A DNA stretch of 10,784 nt from Chitinophaga pinensis (lineage in GTDB: Bacteria; Bacteroidota; Bacteroidia; Flavobacteriales_D; Crocinitomicaceae), in the NCBI GenBank assembly GCA_945897765.1, contig CAMDGP010000052.1:1-10784 (forward strand), read 5' to 3'. Below are positions 1 through 6,280 of the stretch, piece by piece (position 1 is the stretch's first letter; each line of letters opens with the position of its first letter). The notes below the pieces were generated by a model, which saw only the letters and a list, made by a program, of their open reading frames with translations, was not told where the DNA came from and did not search any database. The position numbers were made by a program, and so were the translations under genes.

Positions 1-189
1 GATGAATGTGTTGAATTCCCTTTTCAATTTTTAAGTCCAGATCATTTAGTAATCGACTTAATTTACAATCCTGCTAAAACGAAATTCCTAGTTGAATCCG
101 AAAAAAATGGTGCAACAATCCTCAATGGTGAGAGTATGTTGAAAGAACAAGCACTAAAAAGTTGGGAGATTTGGACTTCAACAAACTAA
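1..189 (+). CDS. aroE: Shikimate dehydrogenase, C-terminal fragment (5' end outside window)
   Basis: Frame 1 is open from the first base to a TAA at 187-189 and encodes the last 62 residues of a protein. The segment DLIYNPAKTKFL, followed by NGxxML, a QA pair and a final WxIW-like end (SWEIW), is the characteristic C-terminus of shikimate dehydrogenase. That enzyme reduces 3-dehydroshikimate to shikimate with NADPH in the chorismate pathway. The conserved NP-x-x-T-x-F-L and NG-x-x-ML-x-x-QA elements close the NADP-binding domain and contribute to the substrate pocket in this family. The N-terminal substrate domain and the dinucleotide fold are outside the window, so the start and full length are unknown. 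The gene converges on cysN with only 9 bases between the stop codons and no room for a dedicated hairpin terminator. The identification rests on the C-terminal signature alone, which is distinctive. Confidence 0.88.
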   Translation, partial: DECVEFPFQFLSPDHLVIDLIYNPAKTKFLVESEKNGATILNGESMLKEQALKSWEIWTSTN

Positions 190-198
190 CTTCAAATG

Positions 199-1443
199 CT
201 AACCAATCACTCCTGCAGCAACTGTATTATTGGTGTTTTCATTGATTAAAATGAATGCTCCCGTTTTTCGGTTTTTCGTATAAGAATCAAAACTTACCAA
301 TTCAGCTGTTTTAATGTTCACTTTGCAAAATTCGTTCAAGTGGATTTCGTCTGTTTCTTCCGTTGAATCTAAGGTGTGGATATCAATTCTTCCTTCAATA
401 GATTTAATGACAGCTTTGGCTCTAAAACTATTTTGCTGAAACAACAATTTTTGTCCTTTTTGGAAAGGTTTATTGTCCATCCAGCAAATAGTAGCATCAA
501 TTTCATTAGCTGTTTCTGGTCGTTCGTTATCAAGCACAAAAGTACTACCTCGGCTAATGTCTAAATCATCTGATAAATGCAAAATAATTGGTTCACCTGC
601 CTCAGCTGATTCTACTTCTGATTCAAACTTTTCAATTTTCTCAACGGTGGTTAAAGCATCAATTGGGAAAACACGTACTTTATCACCTTTTTGAATTTTA
701 CCACTTAACAAAGCGCCTGCATATCCTCTGTAATCATGCAATTCTTGTGTTTGTGGTCGAATAACATATTGCACTTGGAAACGCGTTTCATTATTTGCTT
801 CCTCTTGAGGAATTTCAACATTTTCTAAGAAATCGAATAAAGTTTCATCTGTGTACCAAGAGAAATTATCAGATTTATTAACTACATTTTCACCTGTTAG
901 TGCACTTACTGGAATAAAGGAAATTTTCTTCAAACCCAGTGGTTGTGCAAACGCCAAATAATCTTTTCTAATTGATTCAAAAACAGCTTGATCGTAGTTT
1001 TTTAAATCCATTTTATTGACACAAATCAACACATGAGGAATTCCTAATATGCTTGAAATGATACTGTGACGTTTTGTTTGATCGGTGATTCCGTTTCTTG
1101 CATCTATTAAAATGATTGCCAAATCGGTATTAGACGCACCAGTGAACATATTGCGTGTATATTGTGCATGCCCGGGTGTGTCTGCTATGATGTATTTGCG
1201 TTTATCTGTTACGAAATATTTATATGCAACATCAATTGTGATTCCTTGTTCACGTTCAGCACGCAATCCATCGGTCAACAATGCTAAATCAATGTCGGCA
1301 TTTTCAGCTTTCGCTTTGCTTTGTTTTGTCAAGGTATCAATGATATCCGTAGATATTGAATTGCTATCGAATAATAAACGTCCAATCAATGTGCTTTTAC
1401 CATCGTCAACGTTCCCTGCTGTAAAAAATCTTAGTAGTTCCAT
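199..1443 (-). CDS. cysN: Sulfate adenylyltransferase subunit 1 (CysN, GTPase subunit)
   Basis: CysN is the GTP-hydrolysing subunit of ATP sulfurylase. With CysD it converts sulfate and ATP to adenosine 5'-phosphosulfate and pyrophosphate in the cytoplasm, and GTP hydrolysis drives the unfavourable step. The 414-residue protein has the elongation-factor-type GTPase motifs in order: P-loop GNVDDGKS (10-17), switch I with REQGITID (64-71), DTPGH (88-92), NKMD (143-146) and a PVSALTG element for guanine recognition. A beta-barrel domain like EF-Tu domains 2/3 follows from about residue 225. It is shorter than the roughly 475-residue E. coli CysN and carries no C-terminal APS kinase (CysC) fusion. 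The ATG at 1443 gives the family-typical start, a few residues before the P-loop, with an A-rich stretch just upstream. It lies 172 bp downstream of cysD on the same strand, and the spacer is repeat-rich. Co-transcription with cysD is likely but not shown. Confidence 0.96.
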   Translation of the reverse strand: MELLRFFTAGNVDDGKSTLIGRLLFDSNSISTDIIDTLTKQSKAKAENADIDLALLTDGLRAEREQGITIDVAYKYFVTDKRKYIIADTPGHAQYTRNMFTGASNTDLAIILIDARNGITDQTKRHSIISSILGIPHVLICVNKMDLKNYDQAVFESIRKDYLAFAQPLGLKKISFIPVSALTGENVVNKSDNFSWYTDETLFDFLENVEIPQEEANNETRFQVQYVIRPQTQELHDYRGYAGALLSGKIQKGDKVRVFPIDALTTVEKIEKFESEVESAEAGEPIILHLSDDLDISRGSTFVLDNERPETANEIDATICWMDNKPFQKGQKLLFQQNSFRAKAVIKSIEGRIDIHTLDSTEETDEIHLNEFCKVNIKTAELVSFDSYTKNRKTGAFILINENTNNTVAAGVIG

Positions 1444-1451
1444 TTTTTCTT

Positions 1452-1618
1452 AGTTAAAAGTGAAGAGTTAAGAGTTAAAAGTGAGTTTAATGTTTTTTCA
1501 ACTTTCAACTCTTAACTTTTAATTTTTCACTTTATTATATCTCAGTTTTTTTCAGTGAAGAGTAAATAGTTAGGTTCTTTTTTTCACTTTAAACTCTTAA
1601 CTTTTAATTCTTTACTTA
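1452..1618. repeat. AT-rich inverted and direct repeat cluster between cysD and cysN
   Basis: Three related segments fill the spacer. Segment A (1452-1484) contains AGTTAAAAGTGA twice (1452-1463 and 1473-1484), joined by GAGTTAAG. Segments B (1501-1524) and C (1586-1609) match each other at 23 of 24 positions and share the exact 18-mer AACTCTTAACTTTTAATT (1507-1524 and 1592-1609). B and C are inverted relative to A. A (about 1463-1484) and B (about 1498-1520) can therefore form a stem of roughly 20 mostly paired bases around a short loop, and A can alternatively pair with C. No open reading frame of note lies here. The structure sits between two genes that should be co-transcribed, so it may be an mRNA processing, stability or attenuation element, or simply a mobile-type intergenic repeat. 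There is no T-run with a GC-rich stem, so it is not a standard intrinsic terminator. Confidence 0.8.
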
Positions 1619-2524
1619 AAAGTATCCCCCTTTTTTTCGGTCTTCCATAGCTGCTTCGCTAAGTGTGTCGTCCATTCTGGTTGCACCTCTTTCTGATATT
1701 TTTGTTTCTTTAATTTCTTTAATAATGTCGTCAACAGTGTAAGCTGTAGATTCAACCGCAGCTGTGCATGTCATGTCACCAACTGTGCGGTAGCGAACAT
1801 TTCTTTTTACAACCACATCTTCAGGTTCAATGGTCACAAATTCATTGGTATTCATCAATTGACCTTGAGGTGTTAGAATACACTCGCGTTCGTGTGTGAA
1901 ATAAATTGAAGGCAAGGTAATATTTTCTCGTTTGATATAATTCCAAACATCTAATTCTGTCCAATTGGAAATCGGGAAAACACGTACATTTTCACCTTTA
2001 TCAATTTTTCCATTGTAAATATTCCACAATTCAGGGCGTTGTTTTTTAGGATCCCATTGACCAAATTCATCTCTTACAGAAAAAATACGTTCTTTTGCTC
2101 GGGCCTTTTCCTCATCGCGACGTGCACCACCAATACATGCATCGAATTCAAATTCTTCGACTGTATCTAATAAAGTGTAAGTCTGCAATCCATTTCTGCT
2201 AGGAAATTTTCCTTTTCCATCCACTAATTTTCGTTCACGGATAGTATCTTCTACTTTTCGTACGATTAGTTTCTCTCCTATTTTCTCTGCCAACGCATCG
2301 CGAAAATCAAGTGCTTCTTGAAAATTATGTCCTGTGTCAATATGAACCAAAGGAAACGGAAATTTCCCCGGGCGAAACGCTTTTAAAGCAAGATGTATCA
2401 AACAAATACTGTCTTTTCCACCACTAAAAAGCAGAGCAGGACGTTCAAATTGACCTGCAACTTCTCGCATGATGTAAATTGCTTCTGCTTCTAATTGATC
2501 TAGGTAATCCATTTTATAGCTCAA
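1616..2524 (-). CDS. cysD: Sulfate adenylyltransferase subunit 2 (CysD, catalytic subunit)
   Basis: CysD is the adenylylating subunit of heterodimeric ATP sulfurylase and belongs to the PP-loop ATP pyrophosphatase family. Read from 2524 the protein has 302 residues, the same length as E. coli CysD. Visible motifs are the PP-loop SGGKDS (34-39), HIDTGHNF (61-68), the basic GGARRDEEKARAKER block (132-146), a ThER segment (210-213) and the C-terminal MDDTLSEAAMEDRKKGGYF. Residues 244-259 read RYRTVGDMTCTAAVES. The reading frame begins at a TTG (2524). An in-frame ATG lies four codons in (2512), just after an A-rich stretch, and would give 298 residues. The TTG start keeps an N-terminal pattern (Y-x-x-x-Y-L-x-x-L-E) that resembles homologues, so I kept it, but the choice is open. 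Upstream, a minus-strand terminator after the reductase gene and a TATTTTTG box suggest cysD heads its own transcript into cysN. Confidence 0.95.
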   Translation of the reverse strand: MSYKMDYLDQLEAEAIYIMREVAGQFERPALLFSGGKDSICLIHLALKAFRPGKFPFPLVHIDTGHNFQEALDFRDALAEKIGEKLIVRKVEDTIRERKLVDGKGKFPSRNGLQTYTLLDTVEEFEFDACIGGARRDEEKARAKERIFSVRDEFGQWDPKKQRPELWNIYNGKIDKGENVRVFPISNWTELDVWNYIKRENITLPSIYFTHERECILTPQGQLMNTNEFVTIEPEDVVVKRNVRYRTVGDMTCTAAVESTAYTVDDIIKEIKETKISERGATRMDDTLSEAAMEDRKKGGYF

Positions 2525-2585
2525 ATTTTGTTTAGATTTTTGACTTAATCTTAATGAGAACCAAAGTTTACAATAAAACTTGAAT

Positions 2586-2593
2586 CAAAAATA
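2586..2593 (-). promoter_or_regulatory. Possible -7 element for cysD-cysN
   Basis: The minus strand reads TATTTTTG here, a full match to the Bacteroidetes TAnnTTTG -7 element. It lies about 60 nt upstream of cysD and downstream of the predicted terminator of the reductase gene. No TTG lies at the expected distance upstream, so the call rests on one short element and its placement. Confidence 0.35.
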
Positions 2594-2607
2594 GAAATCA
2601 AGTTAAT

Positions 2608-2639
2608 AAAAAAAGTGTGACAAAATTATTTCATCACAC
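2608..2639 (-). terminator. Rho-independent terminator after the ferredoxin-NADP+ reductase gene
   Basis: On the minus strand the stem GTGTGA (2639-2634) pairs with TCACAC (2620-2615) across a 13 nt loop and is followed at once by seven T residues (2614-2608). It begins 21 nt beyond the reductase stop codon. The stem is only 6 bp, so it may be leaky and let some transcription continue into cysD. Confidence 0.6.
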
Positions 2640-2660
2640 CTTAAAGTATATTAAAATCAA

Positions 2661-3671
2661 CTAAAAACCTTGAACTCCGTTTACAGTTGTATATTTTAGT
2701 ACATTTTTCTTCTCTGGATGAATACGTGCAAATGCAGATTGAACAGCTAAAGTCCCTTCGTGGAATCCACATAAAATTAATTTCAATTTGTTTTCATAGG
2801 TATTTACATCACCAATTGCATAAATTCCAGGGATATTAGTTGAATAATCTAGTGTATCAACTTTGATGGCGTTTTTCTCGATTTCTAATCCCCAATTTGA
2901 AATAGGTCCTAGAATTGGTTTCAATCCAAACAATGGGATAAAATGATCCGCCTCCACTTTAATTTCACCATCCTTTTGATGGGTAACAGATACGAATTCC
3001 AATTTCCCATCACCACCTAAACCAGTTACTTCAGCTTCTGTAATCAAGCGAATCGTTCCTTTTTCAGCCATGTCAATCACTTTTTGAACAGAATCCAGAT
3101 GTCCTCTAAACGAACTACTTCTGTGAACTAGAATTACTTCTTTGGCAATTTTACGCTCTACCAAATAATACGACCAATCTAAAGCAGAATCGCCCCCTCC
3201 AGCAATAACACACGTTTTATTGCGGTAAATTTCTGGGTCTTTAATGATGTATTCAATCCCTTTATCTTCAAATGCTTCAATGTTTTCGATAGGTGGTTTT
3301 CTTGGTTCAAATACGCCCAAACCACCAGCTATCATTACTATTGGAGCAATATGCTGCGTTCCTTTTACTGTGGTAACAATAAATTTATTATCCTCTGTTT
3401 TATCAATAGAAAGTGCTGCTTCACCCAAAGTAAATCCTGGTTTGAAAGGAGCAGCTTGTTCCATTAAATTGTCAATCAATTCCCCTGCAAGCACAGTTGG
3501 AAAACCAGGGATATCATAAATTGGTTTTTTAGGATAAATCTCTGAACATTGCCCACCAGGTTGAGGAAGTGAATCAATTAAATGGCATTTCAATTTTAAA
3601 AGTCCTGCCTCAAAAACGGTAAACAAGCCAACGGGACCTGCACCGATAATAATTATGTCTGTTTCTATCAT
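2661..3671 (-). CDS. Ferredoxin--NADP(+) reductase, thioredoxin-reductase-like type
   Basis: This 336-residue flavoprotein has the two-dinucleotide-fold layout of low-molecular-weight thioredoxin reductases. An N-terminal FAD-binding GAGPVG (10-15) is followed by QPGGQC (37-42). A second, NADPH-binding fold has AGGGDSALDW (157-166) and HRSSSFRGH (183-191), and the FAD-contacting GIYAIGDV is at 282-289. The redox-active CxxC of true thioredoxin reductases is absent, which places it with the YumC-type ferredoxin/flavodoxin-NADP+ reductases. The length fits that family. It would move electrons between NADPH and ferredoxin in the cytoplasm. Just downstream on the same strand lie cysD and cysN, suggesting a role in supplying reduced ferredoxin to assimilatory sulfite reduction. 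That link is an inference from position, and a likely terminator separates the genes. The ATG at 3671 begins immediately before the first beta strand, as expected. A weak -7-like TAATTTTA lies 24-31 nt upstream. Confidence 0.93.
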   Translation of the reverse strand: MIETDIIIIGAGPVGLFTVFEAGLLKLKCHLIDSLPQPGGQCSEIYPKKPIYDIPGFPTVLAGELIDNLMEQAAPFKPGFTLGEAALSIDKTEDNKFIVTTVKGTQHIAPIVMIAGGLGVFEPRKPPIENIEAFEDKGIEYIIKDPEIYRNKTCVIAGGGDSALDWSYYLVERKIAKEVILVHRSSSFRGHLDSVQKVIDMAEKGTIRLITEAEVTGLGGDGKLEFVSVTHQKDGEIKVEADHFIPLFGLKPILGPISNWGLEIEKNAIKVDTLDYSTNIPGIYAIGDVNTYENKLKLILCGFHEGTLAVQSAFARIHPEKKNVLKYTTVNGVQGF

Positions 3672-3694
3672 TTTCTGTTTAGTAAAAAGCGTTG

Positions 3695-3702
3695 TAAAAT
3701 TA
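3695..3702 (-). promoter_or_regulatory. Weak -7-like element for the reductase gene
   Basis: The minus strand reads TAATTTTA, matching TAnnTTTG at all but the last fixed position, 24-31 nt upstream of the reductase ATG. No clear TTG is seen at the -33 distance. This is a placement-based suggestion only. Confidence 0.22.
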
Positions 3703-3889
3703 GCAATAAAGTAAGAAACAGCAGATAAATTGAAATGTTCTTTGAAGCACCGTTAAATGATTAGAATTATTAGCAATTGAATCTTTATACAATCGATCAC
3801 TATGTTTTTAGCTTGGGTTTTTTTTATGAAGTTGAAAAAATCTAAAGAAATAAATCCAAATTTGTATTCATTTAATTTAGAAATTCAAT

Positions 3890-3912
3890 GTTATTATTAC
3901 GTTAACAATAAC
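3890..3912. promoter_or_regulatory. Imperfect 23 bp dyad upstream of the phosphate genes, possible operator
   Basis: GTTATTATT (3890-3898) and AACAATAAC (3904-3912) are inverted repeats with 8 of 9 positions paired around ACGTT. The dyad sits in the 295 bp space between the divergent reductase and DUF47 genes, about 30 nt upstream of the proposed -7 box at 3943. The position suits an activator or repressor site, for example for phosphate control, but AT-rich DNA produces such dyads by chance. The rest of the 3672-3966 spacer shows no further structure or ORF that I can support. Confidence 0.3.
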
Positions 3913-3942
3913 CTCTGAAACACAATCAAACAGAGATGCTCT

Positions 3943-3950
3943 TAAATTTG
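3943..3950 (+). promoter_or_regulatory. -7 promoter element for the DUF47-PiT operon
   Basis: TAAATTTG is a full match to TAnnTTTG and ends 16 nt before the DUF47 ATG, implying a leader of about 10 nt. No TTG occurs at the usual -33 distance, so activity may depend on an activator, possibly through the dyad just upstream. Confidence 0.45.
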
Positions 3951-3966
3951 TATTAAAAATAATATT

Positions 3967-4611
3967 ATGGCGGGAATTCTAAGTTACTTTTTACCTAAAG
4001 ATAAAGTGTTTTATAACCTTTTTGAAGAGGCGAGTGATAATTTACAAGATATTGCTAAGAAATTAGTGCAAGTGGTAAATGAACCTGAATTCAATAAACG
4101 TGGTGTTTTGATAAAAGAAATGGAAAATATCGAACACAAAAATGATGATGTAACACACAAAATTTTTATAGAATTAGGTAGAAATTTTATTACTCCTTTT
4201 GATAGAGAGGACATTCATGCTTTGGCTTCAGCACTAGATGATATTGCAGATTACATTTACTCGGCAGCTAAAAAAATTAACTTCTACAAAATTGATCCAA
4301 TTTCTGATCAAGGAATTCAAAAAACAGCAGAAGCAATTAAAGAAGCTGTTGCAGCAGTTAAAGATGCAGTAATGGAATTACGTAATCTAAAAAACACGCA
4401 GAAAATCATTGAATGTGTTATTAAAATTAACAGTATTGAAAATAGTGCGGACGACATTTTCGACATGAGCATTGAGCGTTTATTTGAATCAGATGTTGAC
4501 GCGAAAGAATTAATAAAAAGAAGAGAGATTTATCAAGTGATGGAAATAGCAACCGACAAATGTGAAGATGCTGGTAACGTAATTGAATCGATCGTTGTGA
4601 AATACGCTTAA
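3967..4611 (+). CDS. DUF47 family PhoU-like phosphate transport accessory protein
   Basis: The 214-residue, almost entirely helical and highly charged protein matches the DUF47 (TIGR00153-type) family, distant relatives of PhoU that are usually encoded beside PiT transporters. The opening residues (FLPKDKVFYNLFEEASDNL), the acidic IEHKNDDVTHKIF segment (about 55-67), FITPFDREDIHALASALDDIADYI (about 75-98) and NSIENSADDIF are typical. The repeated acidic clusters correspond to the metal-binding E/D-x-x-x-D signatures of the PhoU fold. No signal peptide or membrane segment is present, so it should be cytoplasmic. The ATG at 3967 is preceded by an A-rich tract and a -7 element. The PiT gene starts 23 bp after its stop, so the two are almost certainly one operon. 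The protein probably controls the activity or stability of the transporter; its biochemical role is not established by the sequence. Confidence 0.92.
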   Translation: MAGILSYFLPKDKVFYNLFEEASDNLQDIAKKLVQVVNEPEFNKRGVLIKEMENIEHKNDDVTHKIFIELGRNFITPFDREDIHALASALDDIADYIYSAAKKINFYKIDPISDQGIQKTAEAIKEAVAAVKDAVMELRNLKNTQKIIECVIKINSIENSADDIFDMSIERLFESDVDAKELIKRREIYQVMEIATDKCEDAGNVIESIVVKYA

Positions 4612-4634
4612 TTGTAAATCTTAATTCAGTTTCT

Positions 4635-6218
4635 ATGTTTTATTTATTGGTTACAGTAATAGTTATTGCACTTTTATTTGATTTAGTAAACGGATTTCAT
4701 GATGCAGCAAATTCCATTGCAACTGTCGTTTCAACAAAAGTTCTAACTCCTTTTCAGGCCGTTATTTGGGCAGCAACTTTTAATATTATAGCTTTCTGGG
4801 TCTTTGATATGAGTGTTGGAAATACGGTTGCAAAAACCGTTGACAATAATTTCATTGACCTTTGGGTGATTCTTGCTGGCTTGCTTGCTGCGACATTCTG
4901 GAATTTATTGACGTGGTGGTTAGGAATCCCTTCCTCTTCTTCTCATACTTTAATTGGCGGTTTTGCTGGTGCTGCAGTGGCTCATGCAGGCTTTGATGTT
5001 ATTAGCACAGGTGAAATCATTAAAGTTATTTTGTTCATTTTTCTTGCCCCTTTGATCGGTGGATTCATAGCCTACCTTATTGCAGTTGTGACCATTGCCC
5101 GTTCTTTCTGGAAAAAAATGTTAGTCATTGTGATACTTTCAGCTATTACAATAGCATTTATGGAATACATGATTACTTACATAGACATGAAGCCAATTAT
5201 GCTTTACATCGTTGCAGGTATGATTTCAGTATTCATAATAGTTTACATTTGGTTTGAAATCAAATACGGGAAAAAACCTTCTGCTTTGAAAGAAGCAAAC
5301 ATGCACAAAAGACTACAGTTACTTTCTTCAGCGGCCTTTTCTTTAGGTCATGGTGGAGCAGATTCACAAAAAGTAATGGGTATTATTTGTGCCGCATTAT
5401 TGGTATACGGAAATTTAGGTCGAGAAGGAAAATTGGATAGCCCGATTCCAAAGCAACTTCAAATCACGGAGTTAATGCAAATTGAATATGATAATAAAGA
5501 AGGTAAATTAGAAAAATTTAAACCAGAAGTTATTGAAATTGATGGTCATTTATTTTATACTGAACACAAAGCAATAGTTGATGCAAACTCACATGTAGTG
5601 GTTTACAATAAAAAAGGAAAATTAAACCCTAACTACAAAAATTTATCAATTCCTGAATTACAAAGGATTGAAAAAGAAGTAGAAAAAATTGAAGTTTATA
5701 CCTTTGGCGACGCACTTTGTGATTCAAAAACAAACGATACTATTTTTAATGACCATGTATTAAATAAGAATTACAAGTATGCTTCCATCTTTGGAGAATA
5801 TGTTGAAAAAGATGGTCATTTGAAAGACGGATTTAAGATCAAAACAAAAGTTCAATCGGAAACAATGCCTTTCTGGATTGCCTTTGGCTGCTACTTAATG
5901 ATTGGTTTAGGAACCCTAATGGGCGGTTGGAAAATCGTGAATACAATGGGAACCAAAATCACAAAAGTTACACCACTTGAAGGTGTTTGTGCTGAGACAG
6001 CAGGAGCTTTAACCTTATTTACCGTTTCTCAATTTGGAATTCCAGTTTCTACAACTCATACAATTACAGGTTCAATCATTGGTGTTGGTGCAACGAAACG
6101 CTTAAGTGCTGTTCGTTGGGGGGTAACCATCAATTTACTTTGGGCTTGGATTTTAACCATTCCTGTGAGTGCAGCTCTAGCAGCTATTTTCTATTATGTA
6201 ATTCAATTATTTAAATAG
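4635..6218 (+). CDS. PiT-family inorganic phosphate transporter with hydrophilic central insert
   Basis: This is a 527-residue integral membrane protein of the PiT (PF01384/SLC20-type) family, which imports phosphate by ion symport. The inverted-repeat signatures are visible. GFHDAANSIATVVSTKV (20-36) and SSSHTLIGG (101-109) lie in the N-terminal half. SLGHGGADSQKVMGII (236-251) and PVSTTHTITGSIIG (470-483) lie in the C-terminal half. Hydrophobic spans cover about 1-20, 42-60, 77-95, 105-122, 128-155, 161-180, 188-207, 238-258, 412-435, 452-470, 472-487 and 495-523. Between about 262 and 410 sits a soluble, Lys/Glu-rich insert of around 150 residues, much longer than the loop of compact bacterial PiTs. 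In the second signature the usual G-x-N-D reads G-G-A-D, so the Asn is replaced by Ala. It is translated 23 bp after the DUF47 gene. No hairpin terminator is evident after the stop. Confidence 0.94.
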   Translation: MFYLLVTVIVIALLFDLVNGFHDAANSIATVVSTKVLTPFQAVIWAATFNIIAFWVFDMSVGNTVAKTVDNNFIDLWVILAGLLAATFWNLLTWWLGIPSSSSHTLIGGFAGAAVAHAGFDVISTGEIIKVILFIFLAPLIGGFIAYLIAVVTIARSFWKKMLVIVILSAITIAFMEYMITYIDMKPIMLYIVAGMISVFIIVYIWFEIKYGKKPSALKEANMHKRLQLLSSAAFSLGHGGADSQKVMGIICAALLVYGNLGREGKLDSPIPKQLQITELMQIEYDNKEGKLEKFKPEVIEIDGHLFYTEHKAIVDANSHVVVYNKKGKLNPNYKNLSIPELQRIEKEVEKIEVYTFGDALCDSKTNDTIFNDHVLNKNYKYASIFGEYVEKDGHLKDGFKIKTKVQSETMPFWIAFGCYLMIGLGTLMGGWKIVNTMGTKITKVTPLEGVCAETAGALTLFTVSQFGIPVSTTHTITGSIIGVGATKRLSAVRWGVTINLLWAWILTIPVSAALAAIFYYVIQLFK

Positions 6219-6224
6219 TTTTTT

Positions 6225-6257
6225 TTGTATTGTTTTTCGATTATTGTTTTAAATTTG
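6225..6257 (+). promoter_or_regulatory. Promoter for the PA-domain secreted protein gene
   Basis: TAAATTTG at 6250-6257 matches the TAnnTTTG -7 element in full. TTG triplets lie upstream at 6225-6227 (22 nt spacer) and 6230-6232 (17 nt spacer), either side of the usual 19-20. It would give a leader of about 20 nt before the ATG at 6281. Confidence 0.5.
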
Positions 6258-6280
6258 TGTAAACTATAATCAAAATTCAT

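Noticed and set aside
1085..1453. Plus-strand ORF of 122 codons inside cysN
   Set aside because: It lies antisense to the conserved GTPase domain of cysN, has no homology I recognise, and its openness follows from the codon use of the real gene.
1452..1618. Possible CRISPR array in the repeat-rich cysD-cysN spacer
   Set aside because: The copies are in mixed orientation with unequal spacing, there are no unique spacers of uniform length, and no cas genes are in view.
3244..3519. Plus-strand ORF of 91 codons inside the reductase gene
   Set aside because: It is antisense to well-conserved coding sequence, with no promoter or recognisable protein features.
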